Assembly (NCBI RefSeq): GCF_003369915.1
Contig: NC_046675.1
Coordinates: 14,694,001-14,758,000, forward strand
Source: Drosophila miranda
Taxonomy: Eukaryota; Arthropoda; Insecta; Diptera; Drosophilidae
Direction of reading: 5' to 3'
Length of the DNA: 64,000 nucleotides
The notes under the pieces were generated by a model. The model worked only from the letters and a program-made list of their open reading frames with translations, searched no databases and was not told where the DNA came from. Made by a program: the position numbers and the translations under genes. Shown here piece after piece: positions 22,100-35,752 of the stretch (the stretch's first letter is position 1; each line of letters begins with the position of its first letter).

Positions 22100-24087
22100 C
22101 CCCTGATTCTGGTACTAGTTCGATAAACGCAAATCGGAGAACTTACTGCGAGGCGGCAGCACTGCTGAAAAGCACTAATTGAACTTGTTCAGTTCAAACT
22201 AGTTCAGACCTGAACTGCACAACTCTAGCAAAGAAAATAAATAAAATACACTAATCTAACGAAATATTGCACTTGCAATGAAATTAGACTAGTTGTGGGA
22301 GGAGCAGCCCATCAACTAAAGCCAAGCACATCCAGAGCACTGGCAAGTACTCTCGAATAAAACAACACCAAAGCAGACGCCATTTTGTCTATTGGCCGGC
22401 TGATCTGTAAGCTTAGAGGCCAGAAAAAAATTCGCGAAAAATAGTTTCTAAACATTTTGAGTGTGCACTATGAAATTTTAAAACCCAAATTTAACTGTAA
22501 GATATATACGCTCGAATTGTGCAAGAGTAGTAACGATTAGGACGCAAAGTGATAATTTTTTTGGGTGGATAGGAAAAATGGGTGAGTTGTGTGCCTGTTC
22601 GCTCGCTCGATTCGCAAATAAATATGTGGCCTGGCCTGTGTGTGTATATTGTGAATGTGAAAAACGAAAAACGAGTGGAAAACAATCGAAAGCCGCTCTG
22701 CCACATATCCTTTAGTGATTCCCGTCAGTGTCCTGATCTCCTAAATCTCTCTCTATGGTGCCTCCGCCCCAGCAACGTTCTGCCACCAGCAACCCCCACC
22801 ATCGTCGGTACGATGGGCAGCGGAACATATTAATTTTATTTTGTATCTTTGCACAGTTGTCTTGGAGCCTAGAACCAACAAATAAATGGTGCGGCCGAGG
22901 GGTACGAAAACTTGCGAAATCTTTATGCGTAGTTATTTTCACCACCCCCCACCCACCGACCGACATTCCTCATAAGGATGTAGCCGGGTGAGAGTGGTGT
23001 AGTGTACGTGGAGGGGAGTGTGCGGGTAGGGAGTGTGGAATAGGACAGCGACGTGATGTAATTTTCGGGAGAAAAAATGTTCTTTGTTTGCCTAAAAACA
23101 CAAAAAAACAATAAATAAATAAGAACCAGAGAGGAAGAGAGGGTGAAGAGGGAGAGCAGCGTAAAACAAAAACAACATAAAATTAAATTCACTCACACAC
23201 CCGTACACATTTCCGCAGCGGCTGATTCGGCGTTGCGTGAGTGTGTGTGGCTGAGCGGTGAGCGACCGACACCGACACCGACGTAGCGAGCGAGCAGCCT
23301 ATAGAGAGGGAGAGCATTATTTGTGTGCTTTTGGAGCATTATTTGGCGCTTGCTGCTCGCTCCTCGCTCCCGTCTATTAAATAATATTGATTTTTCATAT
23401 TCCAACCCAAAAGGCTCTCGTGCCAAGTTGCTACCCATACGTACACACTGCACTCACACACACACACACACAGTAACATCCATGTGCACATATACACATA
23501 CAGGCTGGTGCGTGCGCGAGTGTTGATTGCATGTGTGTGTTTGTTGTGTGCGTGTGTGCTTTTTCGGTCTCCCTTGTGCGCCTGTATTTATTTGCTTCTT
23601 TCTTCTTTTTTCTTACTTCGTTGCAGTTTATAGATTTTTGCAAATTGTGACCGCTGCTGTGAAGGAATATGTAAACTAAACGCAACGCGCCGCGAAAAGC
23701 AGTGCAAAACACGAACACGAGCGTGCACGGGGCAATAGCTCTTATTGGAGCAGGACAATAAGGAAAGACGAGCCCATCCGCCCGCAGCCGGGACCGATCC
23801 CGGGAGTCGCCCCAAATTGTCTCGACCAACAGTGCCTCAAATAGCTAACCAGACAACAGGCAACACAGAAAAGGAAACGGAACCAGAACCAGAACCCAGG
23901 ACTGCCATAGCCAATCAAAAGCCAAATAGCCGCCCAGTGCAGACTGCAGTAGGATTACAATCACACCACAAGGACTAGAGCTCTCCCCAGTTCCCCTCCA
24001 CTCAACCCCGTTACACGTCCACCCCACCCACGACGACGGCAACGAAGGCGCTGCTAAGGCAGCCACAACGCTTCAAGAACAACCACA
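22100..24087 (+). other. Probable promoter and 5' leader of puf
   Basis: No protein-like frame. A good donor (ATGG|GTGAGT) follows 22581 and a strong acceptor (pyrimidine-rich, TTGCAG) ends at 23626. Splicing them would place a leader exon ahead of the exon holding the main ATG at 24088. The interval holds a CA run near 23457-23472. The exact transcription start cannot be read from the sequence. Confidence 0.5.
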
Positions 24088-27000
24088 ATGACGTTCGATA
24101 CGCGCAGGCAAACCACTGGACAGCCGACCAGCAGCGCAACTACAACAGCCACAACCACCACGAGTCCGGCTCAGAGTTCCATGTCGGGAATGGGGACAAC
24201 AGGAGGAGCTGGAACGGGAACTGTCACTAGCGCTAGCTCAGGGACTGTCACAGTCACGACATCGACATCGAGCATGCCGAGCAGTGCGGGAAGCAGTGCT
24301 GGGGGAGGTAGCTCTGCCGGAGGTGGCATAGACACCACCAGCAGCAGCAGCAGCAGCGGCGGCGGTGGCGGTGGCGGTAGCGGCAACAATCAGGAGCAAA
24401 CGCCGGCCAGCACAAGTGCAGACGCTGACAGTGTGGTCGGATCGTCGTCGGTCAGCAGTGTGGACAGCATCGTCACAATAGTGTAAGTGGGCGTGTCCGG
24501 AGGAGCTTTGCATGATTGCTCCCAATTAGCGGGAAAAGGAAGGAACATCGAATGAACGAACGAGCGAGAAGAGGTTTAGTGCGTAGTTTATTGCACTTAA
24601 TTAGAGCAGAAGTCTTTCGCGTATTTGCCATTTGGGCCCTTCCCATTCCCCCCCGCCCTACAGGCCTCGTTCTCTGTTTACTTTTGCGCAGCATAACCCA
24701 ACCCATCCCCCTTGTGCATTTGCTATTTGTCTAGGGTTGGGTCCGCATCAAAAAACCCTGTGAATAATAAATTCATTAAAGCGTGCTTTCGCGAGTCAAT
24801 TAATAGCTGAATGCTAAACGGCATGTCCCTTATTGTCGTCATCCGATCTAAACAAATACCTTCCAAAGCAAACAAATGTTTCCGGTCGTGCTCGCAGAAC
24901 TCGTGTCGGCGCCTGCGAATCATAAGCAAGGGGCAAAGAACAACAATAATTGTGTTTGCGCAAAAAGAAAAACCTCTACTTTTCCATTACGATAGTCAGA
25001 AACTATTTTTAAACTGCTCGAATCGTTCGTTTCGAGAGATATTCAATCTTATCAGCTGTCTTTTGTTGATTAGCCTCCCTCCATCTCTAACACACACACA
25101 CGCTCTCACACACACTCTCACTCACACACACTCTCACTCACATCGTTTGTTTGTTGTCTCTCTCTCCAGGCCACCAGAGAAGCTGATATCATTGTTTCCC
25201 ACAACCAAACTGCGATCGCTGACCCAAAAGATATCCAATCCCCGATGGGTGGTGCCCGTACTGCCCGAGCAGGAACTAGAGGTGCTCCTAAACGCAGCCA
25301 TTGAGCTGACCCTAGCCGGTAAGTCACGTCTCACATGCGAGGAGGACAAGGGACTCTTTAATCGATAATATATTCTCGATTTTCGTTCGATTCTCAGGCG
25401 TGGATCACGACTGCGAGCCGTGTGTGGAGTTCTATCGGAATGGGCTGAGCACTTCGTTTGCAAAGATCTTAACGGATGAGGCTGTCAACTCGTGGAAGTA
25501 CAACATCCATCATTGCATCCTGGTGTCCTGCGGCAAGCTGTTGCATCTCATTGCCATACATATGGTGCGTGACAATCCCTACCTGCTCGATCTGCTGGCC
25601 ATTGTCTTCGATCCGGAGAATAAGTTCAATGCGTTCAATGCGGCCCGCCAGCCGGAATGCTTTGCGACGCCCGACTGCATCTGGGGACCGCTGGACAGCA
25701 ACAAGTTGTACGCGAGGCCGCCGCCAGAGCCGAAGAGTGCACGCGGCTGGCTTGTGGATCTCATAAATCGCTTCGGACAGCTGGGTGGCTTCGACAATCT
25801 GCTTGAGCGATTCAACAAGGGGCTGGAGCTGTTGAAGCGTAACCAAAATAAGGTACCGGCCATCAAGAGTGGCGGATCCTCCTCCAGCGAAGGCGGCGAG
25901 GAGGGCGGACAGGACAATCGTTTGACTCTGGCGGTGATATACAGCCTTTTGCGGCCGTTTGGCCAGTGTCACGAGCTCCTCACGCCCGCCACCATTGCCA
26001 AGTACTTTATGCCCACTTGGAATGTGGTCCTCGATCTGCTGGACAGCTTCACCGACGAGGAACTGAAGCGCGAGGTGAAGCCCGAGGGGCGCAACGACTA
26101 CATTAATGGCATAGTAAAGTCTGCGCGTTTCCTGGCGGGCCGCCTGTCCGGCCAGGAGGACCTTATACGCGACCTGGAGATGTTCCGCCTGAAGATGATC
26201 CTTCGCCTGCTGCAGGTCTCCAGCTTCAATGGCAAAATGAATGCCCTGAACGAGATCAACAAGGTTCTGACCTCGGTGGCCTACTACTCGCATCGCTCTC
26301 AACCACTGCCACACTCCCTGCCCGAGGACGATATGGACTGGCTGACGGCGGAGCGCATGGCCCAGTGGATCAAGGCATCCGATGTGCTGGGCATCGTACT
26401 CAAAGACTCGCTGCATCAGCCGCAGTATGTGGAAAAGCTGGAGAAAATCATACGCTTCCTGATCAAAGAGCAGGCCCTAACGCTGGACGATCTGGATGCC
26501 GTGTGGCGTGCCCAGGCGGGCAAGCACGAGGCCATCGTAAAGAACGTGCACGATCTGTTGGCCAAACTGGCCTGGGACTTCACGCCCGAACAGCTGGATC
26601 ATCTCTTCGAGGCGTTTCAGGTGAGACTCAAACGAAATATCAAACGGGATTCGCATTTCTTATTCTGTGTGCGTTTTTTTTTGCAGGCCAGCATGACGAC
26701 GGCCAACAAGCGTCAGCGAGAGCGTCTGCTGGAGCTTATCCGGCGCTTGGCCGAGGACGATAAGAACGGTGTGATGGCCCAGAAGGTGCTCAAGCTGTTC
26801 TGGACGCTGGCCCACAGCAAGGAGGTGCCGCCGGAGGTGCTCGACCAGGCCTTGGGGGCGCACGTCAAGATCCTCGACTACAGCTGCTCGCAGGAGCGCG
26901 ACGCCCAGAAAACTATTTGGCTGGACAAGTGCGTGGGCGAGCTAAAGGCCGGCGATTCGTGGGTGCTGCCCGCCCTGCGGCTGATCCGTGACATCTGTTG

Positions 27001-30000
27001 CCTGTACGACACGACGCCCAATCATGCGCCGCGCACGCAGACGTCCACCAACCGCCAGCAGGTGATCGAGCGGCTGCAGAACGAGTACTCTTTGGTCATC
27101 CTGGTCACCAACAGCCTTACCGCCTACATGGAGAAGGTGCGCCAGCTGGTGGCCGAGACGCCAGGCCTGGAGCCCGCCGCGATACTGATCGACAATCGGT
27201 TTCCCCATCAGGCGCAGATCTCCGAGCGCCTCGAGTTTCTCAAGTTCCTGCTGAAGGACGGGCAGCTCTGGCTGTGCGCCGATCAGGCGAAACAGATCTG
27301 GCACTGTCTGGCGGTGAGCGCGGTGTTTCCGTCGGATCGCGAGGAGTGTTTCCGCTGGTTCGGTAAACTGATGGGCGAGGAGCCGGACCTTGATCCGGGC
27401 ATCAACAAGGACTTCTTCGAGAACAACATCCTGCAGCTGGACCCGCATCTGCTCACGGAGAGCGGCATCAAGTGCTTCGAGCGGTTCTTCAAGGCCGTCA
27501 ACTCGAAGGAGGACAAGCTGAAGGCCATCCATCGGGGCTATATACTGGACAACGAGGATCTCATAGGCAAGGACTATCTGTGGCGCGTGATAACCACCGG
27601 CGGCGAGGAGATTGCCAGCAAAGCAATCGATCTCCTGAAGGAAGTGTCCACCGCCCTGGGGCCCCGACTGTTGGAGAACATTTCCGAGTTCCACGAGATG
27701 TTCATCGGCGAGTGCTGCTCGCGTCTGCGCACCCACTATGGCAACATTGTGATCCTGGGCAACACGCAGCTGCAGGAGGAGGCGGACGACCCCAACAACC
27801 AGGCGGACAACTCGAACGACTCGAAGGACACAAAGATGCGGTTCATCGAGGCGGAGAAGATGTGCCGCATCATCAAGGTTCTGCAGGAGTACATTAAGGA
27901 ATGCGATCGCTCGTTCAGCGGCGATCGCATCCACCTGCCCCTCAGCCGCGTGACGCGTGGCAAGAACACTAGTCTGTACATCCGGTTCCAGAATCCCGGA
28001 CGACCCATTGACGACCTCGAGATTGTGACGCACAGCAACGAGACGGTGGCGGCCTTCAAGCGGAATCTACTGAAGCGCATCAAGGGCACCTCCACCACCA
28101 ACATCAAGGTGGATCTGTTCTACACCAACGGGGAGATGATCGAGGTCTCCGACGAGATCAATCCCCTCTACCAGTACACAATACGCGACAAGATGATCCT
28201 CACCGCCAAACTCACGCCCGTGGGCTCTGGCCTCGCCAGCGACCTGGACTCCTCCAGCGACTCGAGCACCGGCTCCCCGCCACGGCCCTGCCCCGACATG
28301 CAGCGCGTGGAGTCTGAGAGCACCCTCCCCGGGGTGATTATCTCCCAGAACTATCAGTACACGGAGTTCTTTCTGAAGCTCTATCAACTGGGAAGCGAGC
28401 TGGAGCACGGTCGCCTGCGGGACAGTGCCAAGGTGTTGCTGCATCTGCTGCCCTGCGACAGGCAGACCATGCGGCAGCTACAGCTGATGTGTCGCGTGCC
28501 CAAGGCAGCACAAGAGAAGGCAGTCGCCAAGGACGGGGAGGCGGCAGATGAGACGGCAGGCGAGACTGAAGGGGTAAGTGCTCAAAGATTGATCTGCATA
28601 CGACAGCCTTTTCACGGGGCATCTTTCCAGCAGGAGAGCTGCACCCCCGAACAGATGTACCTGCATCCGACGCCCGCCCAAGTGCTGTACAACCTTAGTG
28701 TGCTGCATGGCCTGCTGATACCCGCCTTGGAACCGCTGGGAGAGTCGGCGCTGCAGGTGCAGTCCGCCTGGATGCACTCGGGGTGCGCCCACTTTGTGCT
28801 GGAGCTGCTGACCAAGAACAACTTTCTGCCCAGCGCCGATATGCACACGAAGCGTGCTTCCTTCCAGTGCGTGCTGCGGCTGGCCAAACTGTTCCTCTAC
28901 ATTGTCGGGAGCGTGCTGTCGCGCGTGGGCGATGAGCCGATGATCTGCGACTATGATAATGGAGCCCGCTCCCAGGTGGACATACTGAAGCAGAACTTTT
29001 CGAGCACCCCGAACAGTTCGCAGGGCACGCTGAGGGCCATTTCGGCCAAGCTGGCGGTGTTGCTGGCCCGGGAGATGCTCTCCGCCAGCCAGGAGGGCGA
29101 ACGCTGTCGCGCGCTCTTCAGCTCCACGCTGCAGTGGTCCTGTCCGGACATCTCCACCATTAAGGCGGTGGTGCAACTGGCCTGGGCCTCCTCCTGCGGC
29201 AATCTGCAAGCCTTGGGCAGCAGCAACGGCTGCGATTTTGAGGATGAGGTGGTCGTGCCGGACAGCCAGGACTTTAGCATGTGCAAGGAGGCTCTCGAAG
29301 TGCTCACCATCTCGTTCATTCTCAATCCGAGCGCCAACGAGGCGCTCAGCGGCGATGCCAATTGGGCGAAATTCATCACCTCCATTGTGCTGAAGAATCC
29401 CCTGCGGCACGTGCGACAGGTGGCCTCCGAGCAGCTGTTCCTCGCCTCCACCTACTGTGCCGGCGATCGCCGTCCGTTCATTTACATGGTTAATCTGCTG
29501 GTGAGCGCCTTGAAGACGCTGGTGCCCCAGTACGAGGCCACCTGCGCCGAGTTCTTTTCGGTTCTGTGCCGCACTCTGTCCTACGGTTGCATCTACAACT
29601 GGCCCCTGCAGATTGGCGAAGATCTGCTGGGGGACGAGATCAAGTGGCTGCAGAAGATACGCGAGAATGTCAAGGCCACGGGGGACACCCAAGTGCACGA
29701 GGAGCTGCTCGAGGGACACCTGTGCTTGGCCAAGGAGCTGATGTTCTTTCTGGTGCCCGACTCGAAGGCCCAGCTCAACGAACTGATACACGAGCTCATC
29801 GATGACTTTCTATTTACGGCATCGCGTGAATATCTGCATTTACGACGACACGGCACCCTCAGGCAGGACACCGTACCACCGCCCGTCTGCCGCAGTCCAC
29901 ACACAATAGCAGCCGCTTGCGATCTCCTCATAGCCTTGTGCCAGCTCTGTGTTCCTAATATGAAGCTACTCACCAATACACTCATTGATTTCGTCTGCAC

Positions 30001-33000
30001 GGGTGAGTACAGCCAAGGTCTGGGATGGGCTTTACCCTCTCTTTACTCACCTAACTTTTCGCTATACCCCTTTTTGTTTTGTGCAGACACCGATCCGCTG
30101 CGCGAATGGGACTACTTGCCGCCGGTGGGCGCCAGGCCCAGCAAAGGTTTCTGTGGTCTGAAAAACGCTGGGGCCACCTGCTACATGAACTCGGTGCTGC
30201 AGCAGCTCTATATGGTGCCGGCGGTGCGCGTGGGCATACTGAAAGCCCATGGGGCGGCCACCAACGATGGCGAGGACTTCAGCGGTGATTCAGAGATGAC
30301 AACTGCCAGCCTGGGGGCGGCCTTTTTTTCGGTCCCCTCTGCGGCGATTGTATCGTTTTCGGCTTCCCTAGCTGGGGAGGATGAGTCCACGTCCGTGCGC
30401 AAGAACTACCATGTGGTAATCCTGAAGCATGTCCAGGCCATATTCGCCCATCTCGGTCACAGTGCACTGCAGTTCTATGTGCCACGCGGTCTCTGGACGC
30501 ATTTCAAGTGAGAAAGGAACATCCATGTGTCTGGAGTATCTCAATAAACTGAATCTCTGTCGTTTGTAGGTTGCAAGGCGAGCCAGTGAATCTGCGCGAA
30601 CAGCAGGATGCCGTGGAGTTCTTTATGTCCCTGTTCGAGAGCCTCGACGAGGGCCTCAAGGCATTGGGGCAGCCGCAGCTGATGAACGCCACGCTGGGCG
30701 GATCGTTCAGCGATCAGAAGATCTGTCAAGAGTGTCCGCATCGCTACTCCAAAGAGGAACCATTTAGTGTATTTAGTGTCGATATTAGGAATCATAGCTC
30801 ATTAACCGAATCTCTGGAGCAGTACGTCAAGGGGGAGCTGCTCGAGGGAGCCGATGCATACCATTGTGATAAATGTGATAAAAAAGTAAAGAAAACGATT
30901 CTGTCTCACATCTGTGCCACATGCTCTACATGTCTCTACCTCTCTGTGTGCCCCCAACAGGTAGTTACCGTTAAGCGGCTATGTGTGAAGAAGCTGCCAC
31001 CCGTGTTAGCCATACAATTGAAGCGCTTTGAATACGACTACGAGCGCGTCTGTGCGATTAAGTTTAATGATTATTTTGAGTTTCCTCGTATCCTGGATAT
31101 GGAGCCCTACACAGGTGAGTCCTCGCAGGTCCTCTGGGACCACAGGACTCTAATCCACTGCTCTGTTTCTCTCTTGTACACAGTTTCTGGCCTAGCTAAG
31201 CTCGAGGGCGAGGTGGTGGAGGTGGGTGATAATTGTCAAACAAATGTTGAAACAACAAAATACGAACTGACGGGCATCGTGGTGCACAGCGGCCAGGCAT
31301 CCGGCGGCCATTACTTCAGCTACATACTCTCCAAGTGAGTGCCGGCAGTCTCCTGCATCCTTAAAATCCATTCCTAACACCCAAATCCCTTACAGAAACC
31401 CAGCGAATGGCAAATGCCAATGGTACAAGTTTGACGATGGCGAGGTGACCGAATGCAAAATGCACGAGGACGAAGAAATGAAGGCTCAATGCTTTGGCGG
31501 CGACTACATGGGCGAGATCTATGACAACAATCTAAAGCGTATGCAGTATCGCCGCCAGAAGCGCTGGTGGAATGCCTACATGCTGTTCTACACCCGCTGC
31601 GATCAGACGCCCGTGCCGTTCGAGCCGAGCGTAGAGCAATTGTCGCTCACCGAAAGCCGGAATATGGTACTGCCACTGCCCAAGCCCATCGAGAGGAGCG
31701 TTAGGTGAGTGTTACGAGTGCACCATATATGTCTCATTTCCCTAATCCTTCATCTAATCCCTTTCGCAGACATCAAAACATACGGTTTCTGCATTCACGT
31801 AGCATTTTCTCCGTAGAGTTTTTCAATTTTATTAAAAAGCTTGTCAGCTGTAGTATACCCTCGGCGAGGAGCGATAAGATTGTGAGTTCTCTGGATATCC
31901 AAATCGGATCTAATCACTTCCACTAAATAATTATATTCCTTTCTGACCAGACACCCGCTGCCGAGGAGCTGTCCCTGTTGGGCGTCCAATTGGCATCGCA
32001 GTTTCTGTTTCACACAGGTTTCCGCACGAAGAAGTCGCTACGCGGCCCCGTCATTGAATGGTGAGTGAATGGGTTTTGCCTACAGGATTCATGGGAATGC
32101 ATGCATTTTGTGCGTTGCAGGTACGATACGCTTTCACATCACATACGTTCCTCGGCGCTGGTGCGCAAATGGTTTGCCAATCATGCCCTGCTCTCCCCAC
32201 CATCGCGTCTCGGGGAATACATACTGATGGCCCCGTCGCCGGAGGTGCGCGCCGTGTTTGTCAAGTTGGTTGTGTTCTTCTGCCATTTCGCCATCAACGA
32301 TGACCCGCTGGTCGGCTACGAGGGCACCAATCTCTGCGAACAGGTGCTCATCAGTGTGCTGCGCCTGCTCAAGTCCGAGGCGGCCGACTACGGCAAGCAC
32401 TTGCCCCACTATTTCAGTTTGTTCAGCATGTACGTGGGTCTGGGGACGCGCGAGAAGCAGCAGCTACTGAAGGTGCGTATTGTCAATGATTGTCAATGGC
32501 ACATTCATGTTTAATGGTTTCCGTGGTATCCCCGCAGCTCAATGTGCCGCTGCAGTTTATGCTGGTGGCGCTGGACGATGGGCCTGGTCCGTCCATCAAG
32601 TACCAGTATCCGGAGTTCAGCAAGCTCCATCAGGTGGTCTCGCATCTGGTGCGATGCAGCGACGTGAGCGACAAGTGCCAGAGCTCCAATCAGACGGGCA
32701 GTCCACAGGCCAGTCCCCTGCCCAATCCCTTCAAGGACTCCAGTGTGGCCCACGAAGAGCTAACGCCGCTGTCCAGCGAGTGCATGGACCTCCTCTTTAA
32801 CAGAACAGGGTAAGATCTAAGATCTGTGGCAGCATGAATCCACAATTGCAATCCACTTTCGTTCCCACTCTCAGATACATCAAGAAAGTCATCGAGGACA
32901 CGAACGTGGGCGATGAGGGGCTGAAGCTGCTCCAGTACTGCAGTTGGGAGAATCCGCACTTCTCACGGGCCGTCCTCACCGAACTGCTGTGGCAGTGTGG

Positions 33001-35752
33001 CTTCGCCTACTGCCACGATATGCGCCACCACACGGATCTGCTGCTGAACATTCTGCTGATCGACGACTCCTGGCAGCACCATCGCATCCACAACGCCCTC
33101 AATGGCGTCGCCGAGGAGCGGGAGGGCCTGCTGGACACGATACAGCGGGCCAAGACGCACTACCAGAAGCGCGCGTATCAGATCATCAAATGCCTAACGC
33201 AGCTCTTCCACAAGTCCCCGATTGCCCTGCAGATGTTGAACACAAATCCGACCATCTCGCGCCACTGGAGCATTGCAGTAGAGTGGCTGCAAGACGAGCT
33301 GGAGCGGCAGCGCGGCATCGGGTGTCAGTACAACTCGTACTCGTGGTCGCCACCAGCACAGAGCAACGACAACACCAACGGCTACATGCTGGAGCGATCG
33401 CTGTCGGCAAAGAACACCTGGAACCTGGCCTACGAGCTCTGTCCGGAGGAGGTTAGCGAGAAGACGGTGAATATTCCATGAAATTGTATGCCTCCTTAAC
33501 CATTTTTGCTTTCGAGTTCGCTCTTTTTTTGCCAGGATCAGGATGAGAATAACGAATCCGACTTGGACTCCAATCTGGATGAGAACAAGCAGGAGGCGGG
33601 GCAGCAGCAGCAGCAGCCCACGGCTGCGCAGACGGAGACCGGTACGTCCGGCTCTGATCCGACGCCTGAGAACAAGCCGAACGCCATAATCAACAGTGAC
33701 CAATCGACGTGGCCGACTCGCATCGAGACCAATCCCATTCCGCGTCTGTCACGCCAGCTCTTTGGGGCATACACATCGACGGGAGGCAGCAGCCCCTTCG
33801 GAACGGTGGCACCCACTGTCATCAGCTCCGCCGCCACCACTGGAGGAACCACTGGAGGGGGCGCGACGACTGGCAGCGGGGCAAACAGCGAGACGGAGAG
33901 CAGTGCCCAAGAGACGACCACAGTGGAGACCACGGCGAACATAAACGGGCTGACCAACAGCCTGGATCACATAGAGATATCATCAGTGAAAAAGGTACGA
34001 GTAACTGGCGGGGAGGATGGCTAGAGGTAGCCGAGTAGTGCGTCCCCTACTTCCATTCCAAGGATTGTCTCCTGCCAAGTAGCTGTCCCACCAGAAACAG
34101 AAACACCAAAACATACACAGGACACAAAGGATACACTCTACACTCTACCCAGCAGCTCCTGTATCTCTCTCTCTCTCTCACTATCTCCCCTCCTTTCTAA
34201 CTCTCTCTCTCTCTCTCTCTCTATGTTTCTCCACACACATGGTAACTTTCTTCTAATTCTTCTCTATATATTTTTGCCACCCTTTTGCGGTGTTTCGTTG
34301 TTTGATTTGTGGTTGTTCCCTTTCGTCCCTCGAAAAAAAAAAACCAAAACAAAAAAACCCGTATACGGTAAATGCAGGGCTTGCGCAATCGCACCGCAGC
34401 CACGAAGGGGGGAAAACTGCCGCCGGTGATGTTCCCACATCATCATCATCAGCAGGTGACGACCGCGGAGCTGCCACAACATCCGCAACATTCGCAACAA
34501 CAACAGCAACATCCGCAACAGAAACTGAAACTACAGTCACATCAACTACAACTACAACAACAACAACCACAACTCCAACTACAGCTACAACCCAAACAAC
34601 AACAACAACTATTGCAACAACAACAACTACAACAGCAACAACAACAACAACAGCAGCAACAACAACTACGTGGTGATATTAGCAAGAGTTCCTCCAGCCG
34701 CTTAATTTAATTTGCCGCCAAGTTAGTTTAGATTCGTTTGTTAGTTTGTGTTTAATCGAAACCCCGCCCGAATCGAACCACCCGCCCACCCCCCCCACAC
34801 ATTTTTATGTTTTAATGTTCTGCTGGGGACGGTGTCCGACTGGTGCCCGTGCCATGGCCGTGCCCCCACCATGTGCTTTTCTTTTATGTTGTGCAACTGC
34901 AACTGCAAGCTTCCTCAAATCACCTCCCACACGCACACAAACACACAACAACAACAGCTCCACAGCCACACAGGTACTACACTCAAATAGGTCCAATATA
35001 TAGATAATATCAAAGATTATAGACCACACAGAGATGATGCAAACGATTCCTTTAGTTCCAAAGTACCTACAAAGTAACCAGAAGGGTAATCCTTCTTGAA
35101 CTAGCAACTAGCAACGCGGTTACTTGATAATTTGATAGCAAATTGGTGTCTTCTGACTATGACTATCGTGTGTTCAATTCAAGTAGGAAATGCGTCGGAA
35201 AGTAGTTACGGTTTAAATAGCAGAACGGCTTCTACGATTGGGAGATTGCTGGTCGTCCCATGTGTGCTCTATGAGCTTTGATGCTATACTAATCCTGTAT
35301 CCTGTATTATTACCTGTTTGCTAACACACTCTAGAGTGAAGTGAATGCAATAATTACTGCTTACCTGGCACGCGCAGACACGCTGATGACATAGCACCCC
35401 AGTAGAATGTAGTGAATGCCTCACCGTCTGGTCAATCTCCATGGCTAATACTTTAATTCTTCTTTGATTTCCGCAGAAGTATCGCAAGAAAGAAAGGAGA
35501 AGAAAGCCAGAGGAAAATAATTGCGAGACGGCAGAAGAGTCGTCGGCGCCAGAGACAACAGCAGTCGCAGTCCCAGTAACCACAACTACAGAGGTCACAA
35601 AACCCAAGGCTGCAGCCGTCACAGGAGCAGCGGATGCGGCAGTCACAATCAACAACAGCAGCAGCACGCCCACAATAGCGATAACAGGGCCCACGAGCAG
35701 CGGCGGCACAACGTCAGAGACGGGAGCGGGGATAGAGAAAAACTATATATGA
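24088..35752 (+). CDS. puf: Ubiquitin-specific protease puffyeye (USP34 family)
   Basis: Very large deubiquitinase that opposes Fbw7-type turnover of Myc and Cyclin E in flies. Seventeen coding exons: 24088-24482, 25170-25318, 25398-26620, 26687-28573, 28631-30002, 30087-30507, 30570-30885, 30961-31114, 31184-31334, 31396-31704, 31770-31881, 31951-32060, 32121-32472, 32538-32809, 32875-33466, 33536-33994 and 35477-35752; every phase matches, giving 2849 residues. Order: Ser/Thr/Gly-rich N-terminus; helical-repeat region; ubiquitin-like domain around 1010-1100; USP core with Cys box [19 protein letters not shown] (catalytic Cys about 1707), zinc-ribbon CxxC pairs and His box ASGGHYFSY (His about 2015); long C-terminal helical region. 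The last exon encodes a Lys/Arg-rich then Thr/Ala-rich tail. Longer isoforms starting elsewhere are possible; USP34 is about 3500 residues. Confidence 0.93.
34155..34222. repeat. CT microsatellite in the puf 3' intron
   Basis: Two runs of CTCTCT, roughly 34161-34178 and 34201-34222, separated by CACTATCTCCCCTC-like sequence. Long pyrimidine runs upstream of an alternative acceptor may influence its use. Confidence 0.75.
34378..34710 (+). CDS. puf: Alternative 3'-terminal coding exon of puf
   Basis: Starts after a good acceptor (GGTAAATGCAG|GG) and is in phase with the donor at 33994. It would replace the exon at 35477-35752 and end the protein with 110 different residues: a basic start ([13 protein letters not shown]), four His, then Gln/Leu/Pro-rich low complexity encoded by CAA/CAG runs, stopping at TAA. 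Preceding sequence is CT-rich (34155-34222). The open frame and the acceptor are seen; actual use as an isoform is inference. A third possible end is read-through past 33994, adding VRVTGGEDG and a stop at 34024. Confidence 0.5.
   Translation, partial: GLRNRTAATKGGKLPPVMFPHHHHQQVTTAELPQHPQHSQQQQQHPQQKLKLQSHQLQLQQQQPQLQLQLQPKQQQQLLQQQQLQQQQQQQQQQQQLRGDISKSSSSRLI

Noticed and set aside
25469-29791. Long minus-strand frames (315, 363 and 437 codons)
   Set aside because: Antisense shadows of the GC-rich puf exons; they stay open through codon bias and resemble no protein.
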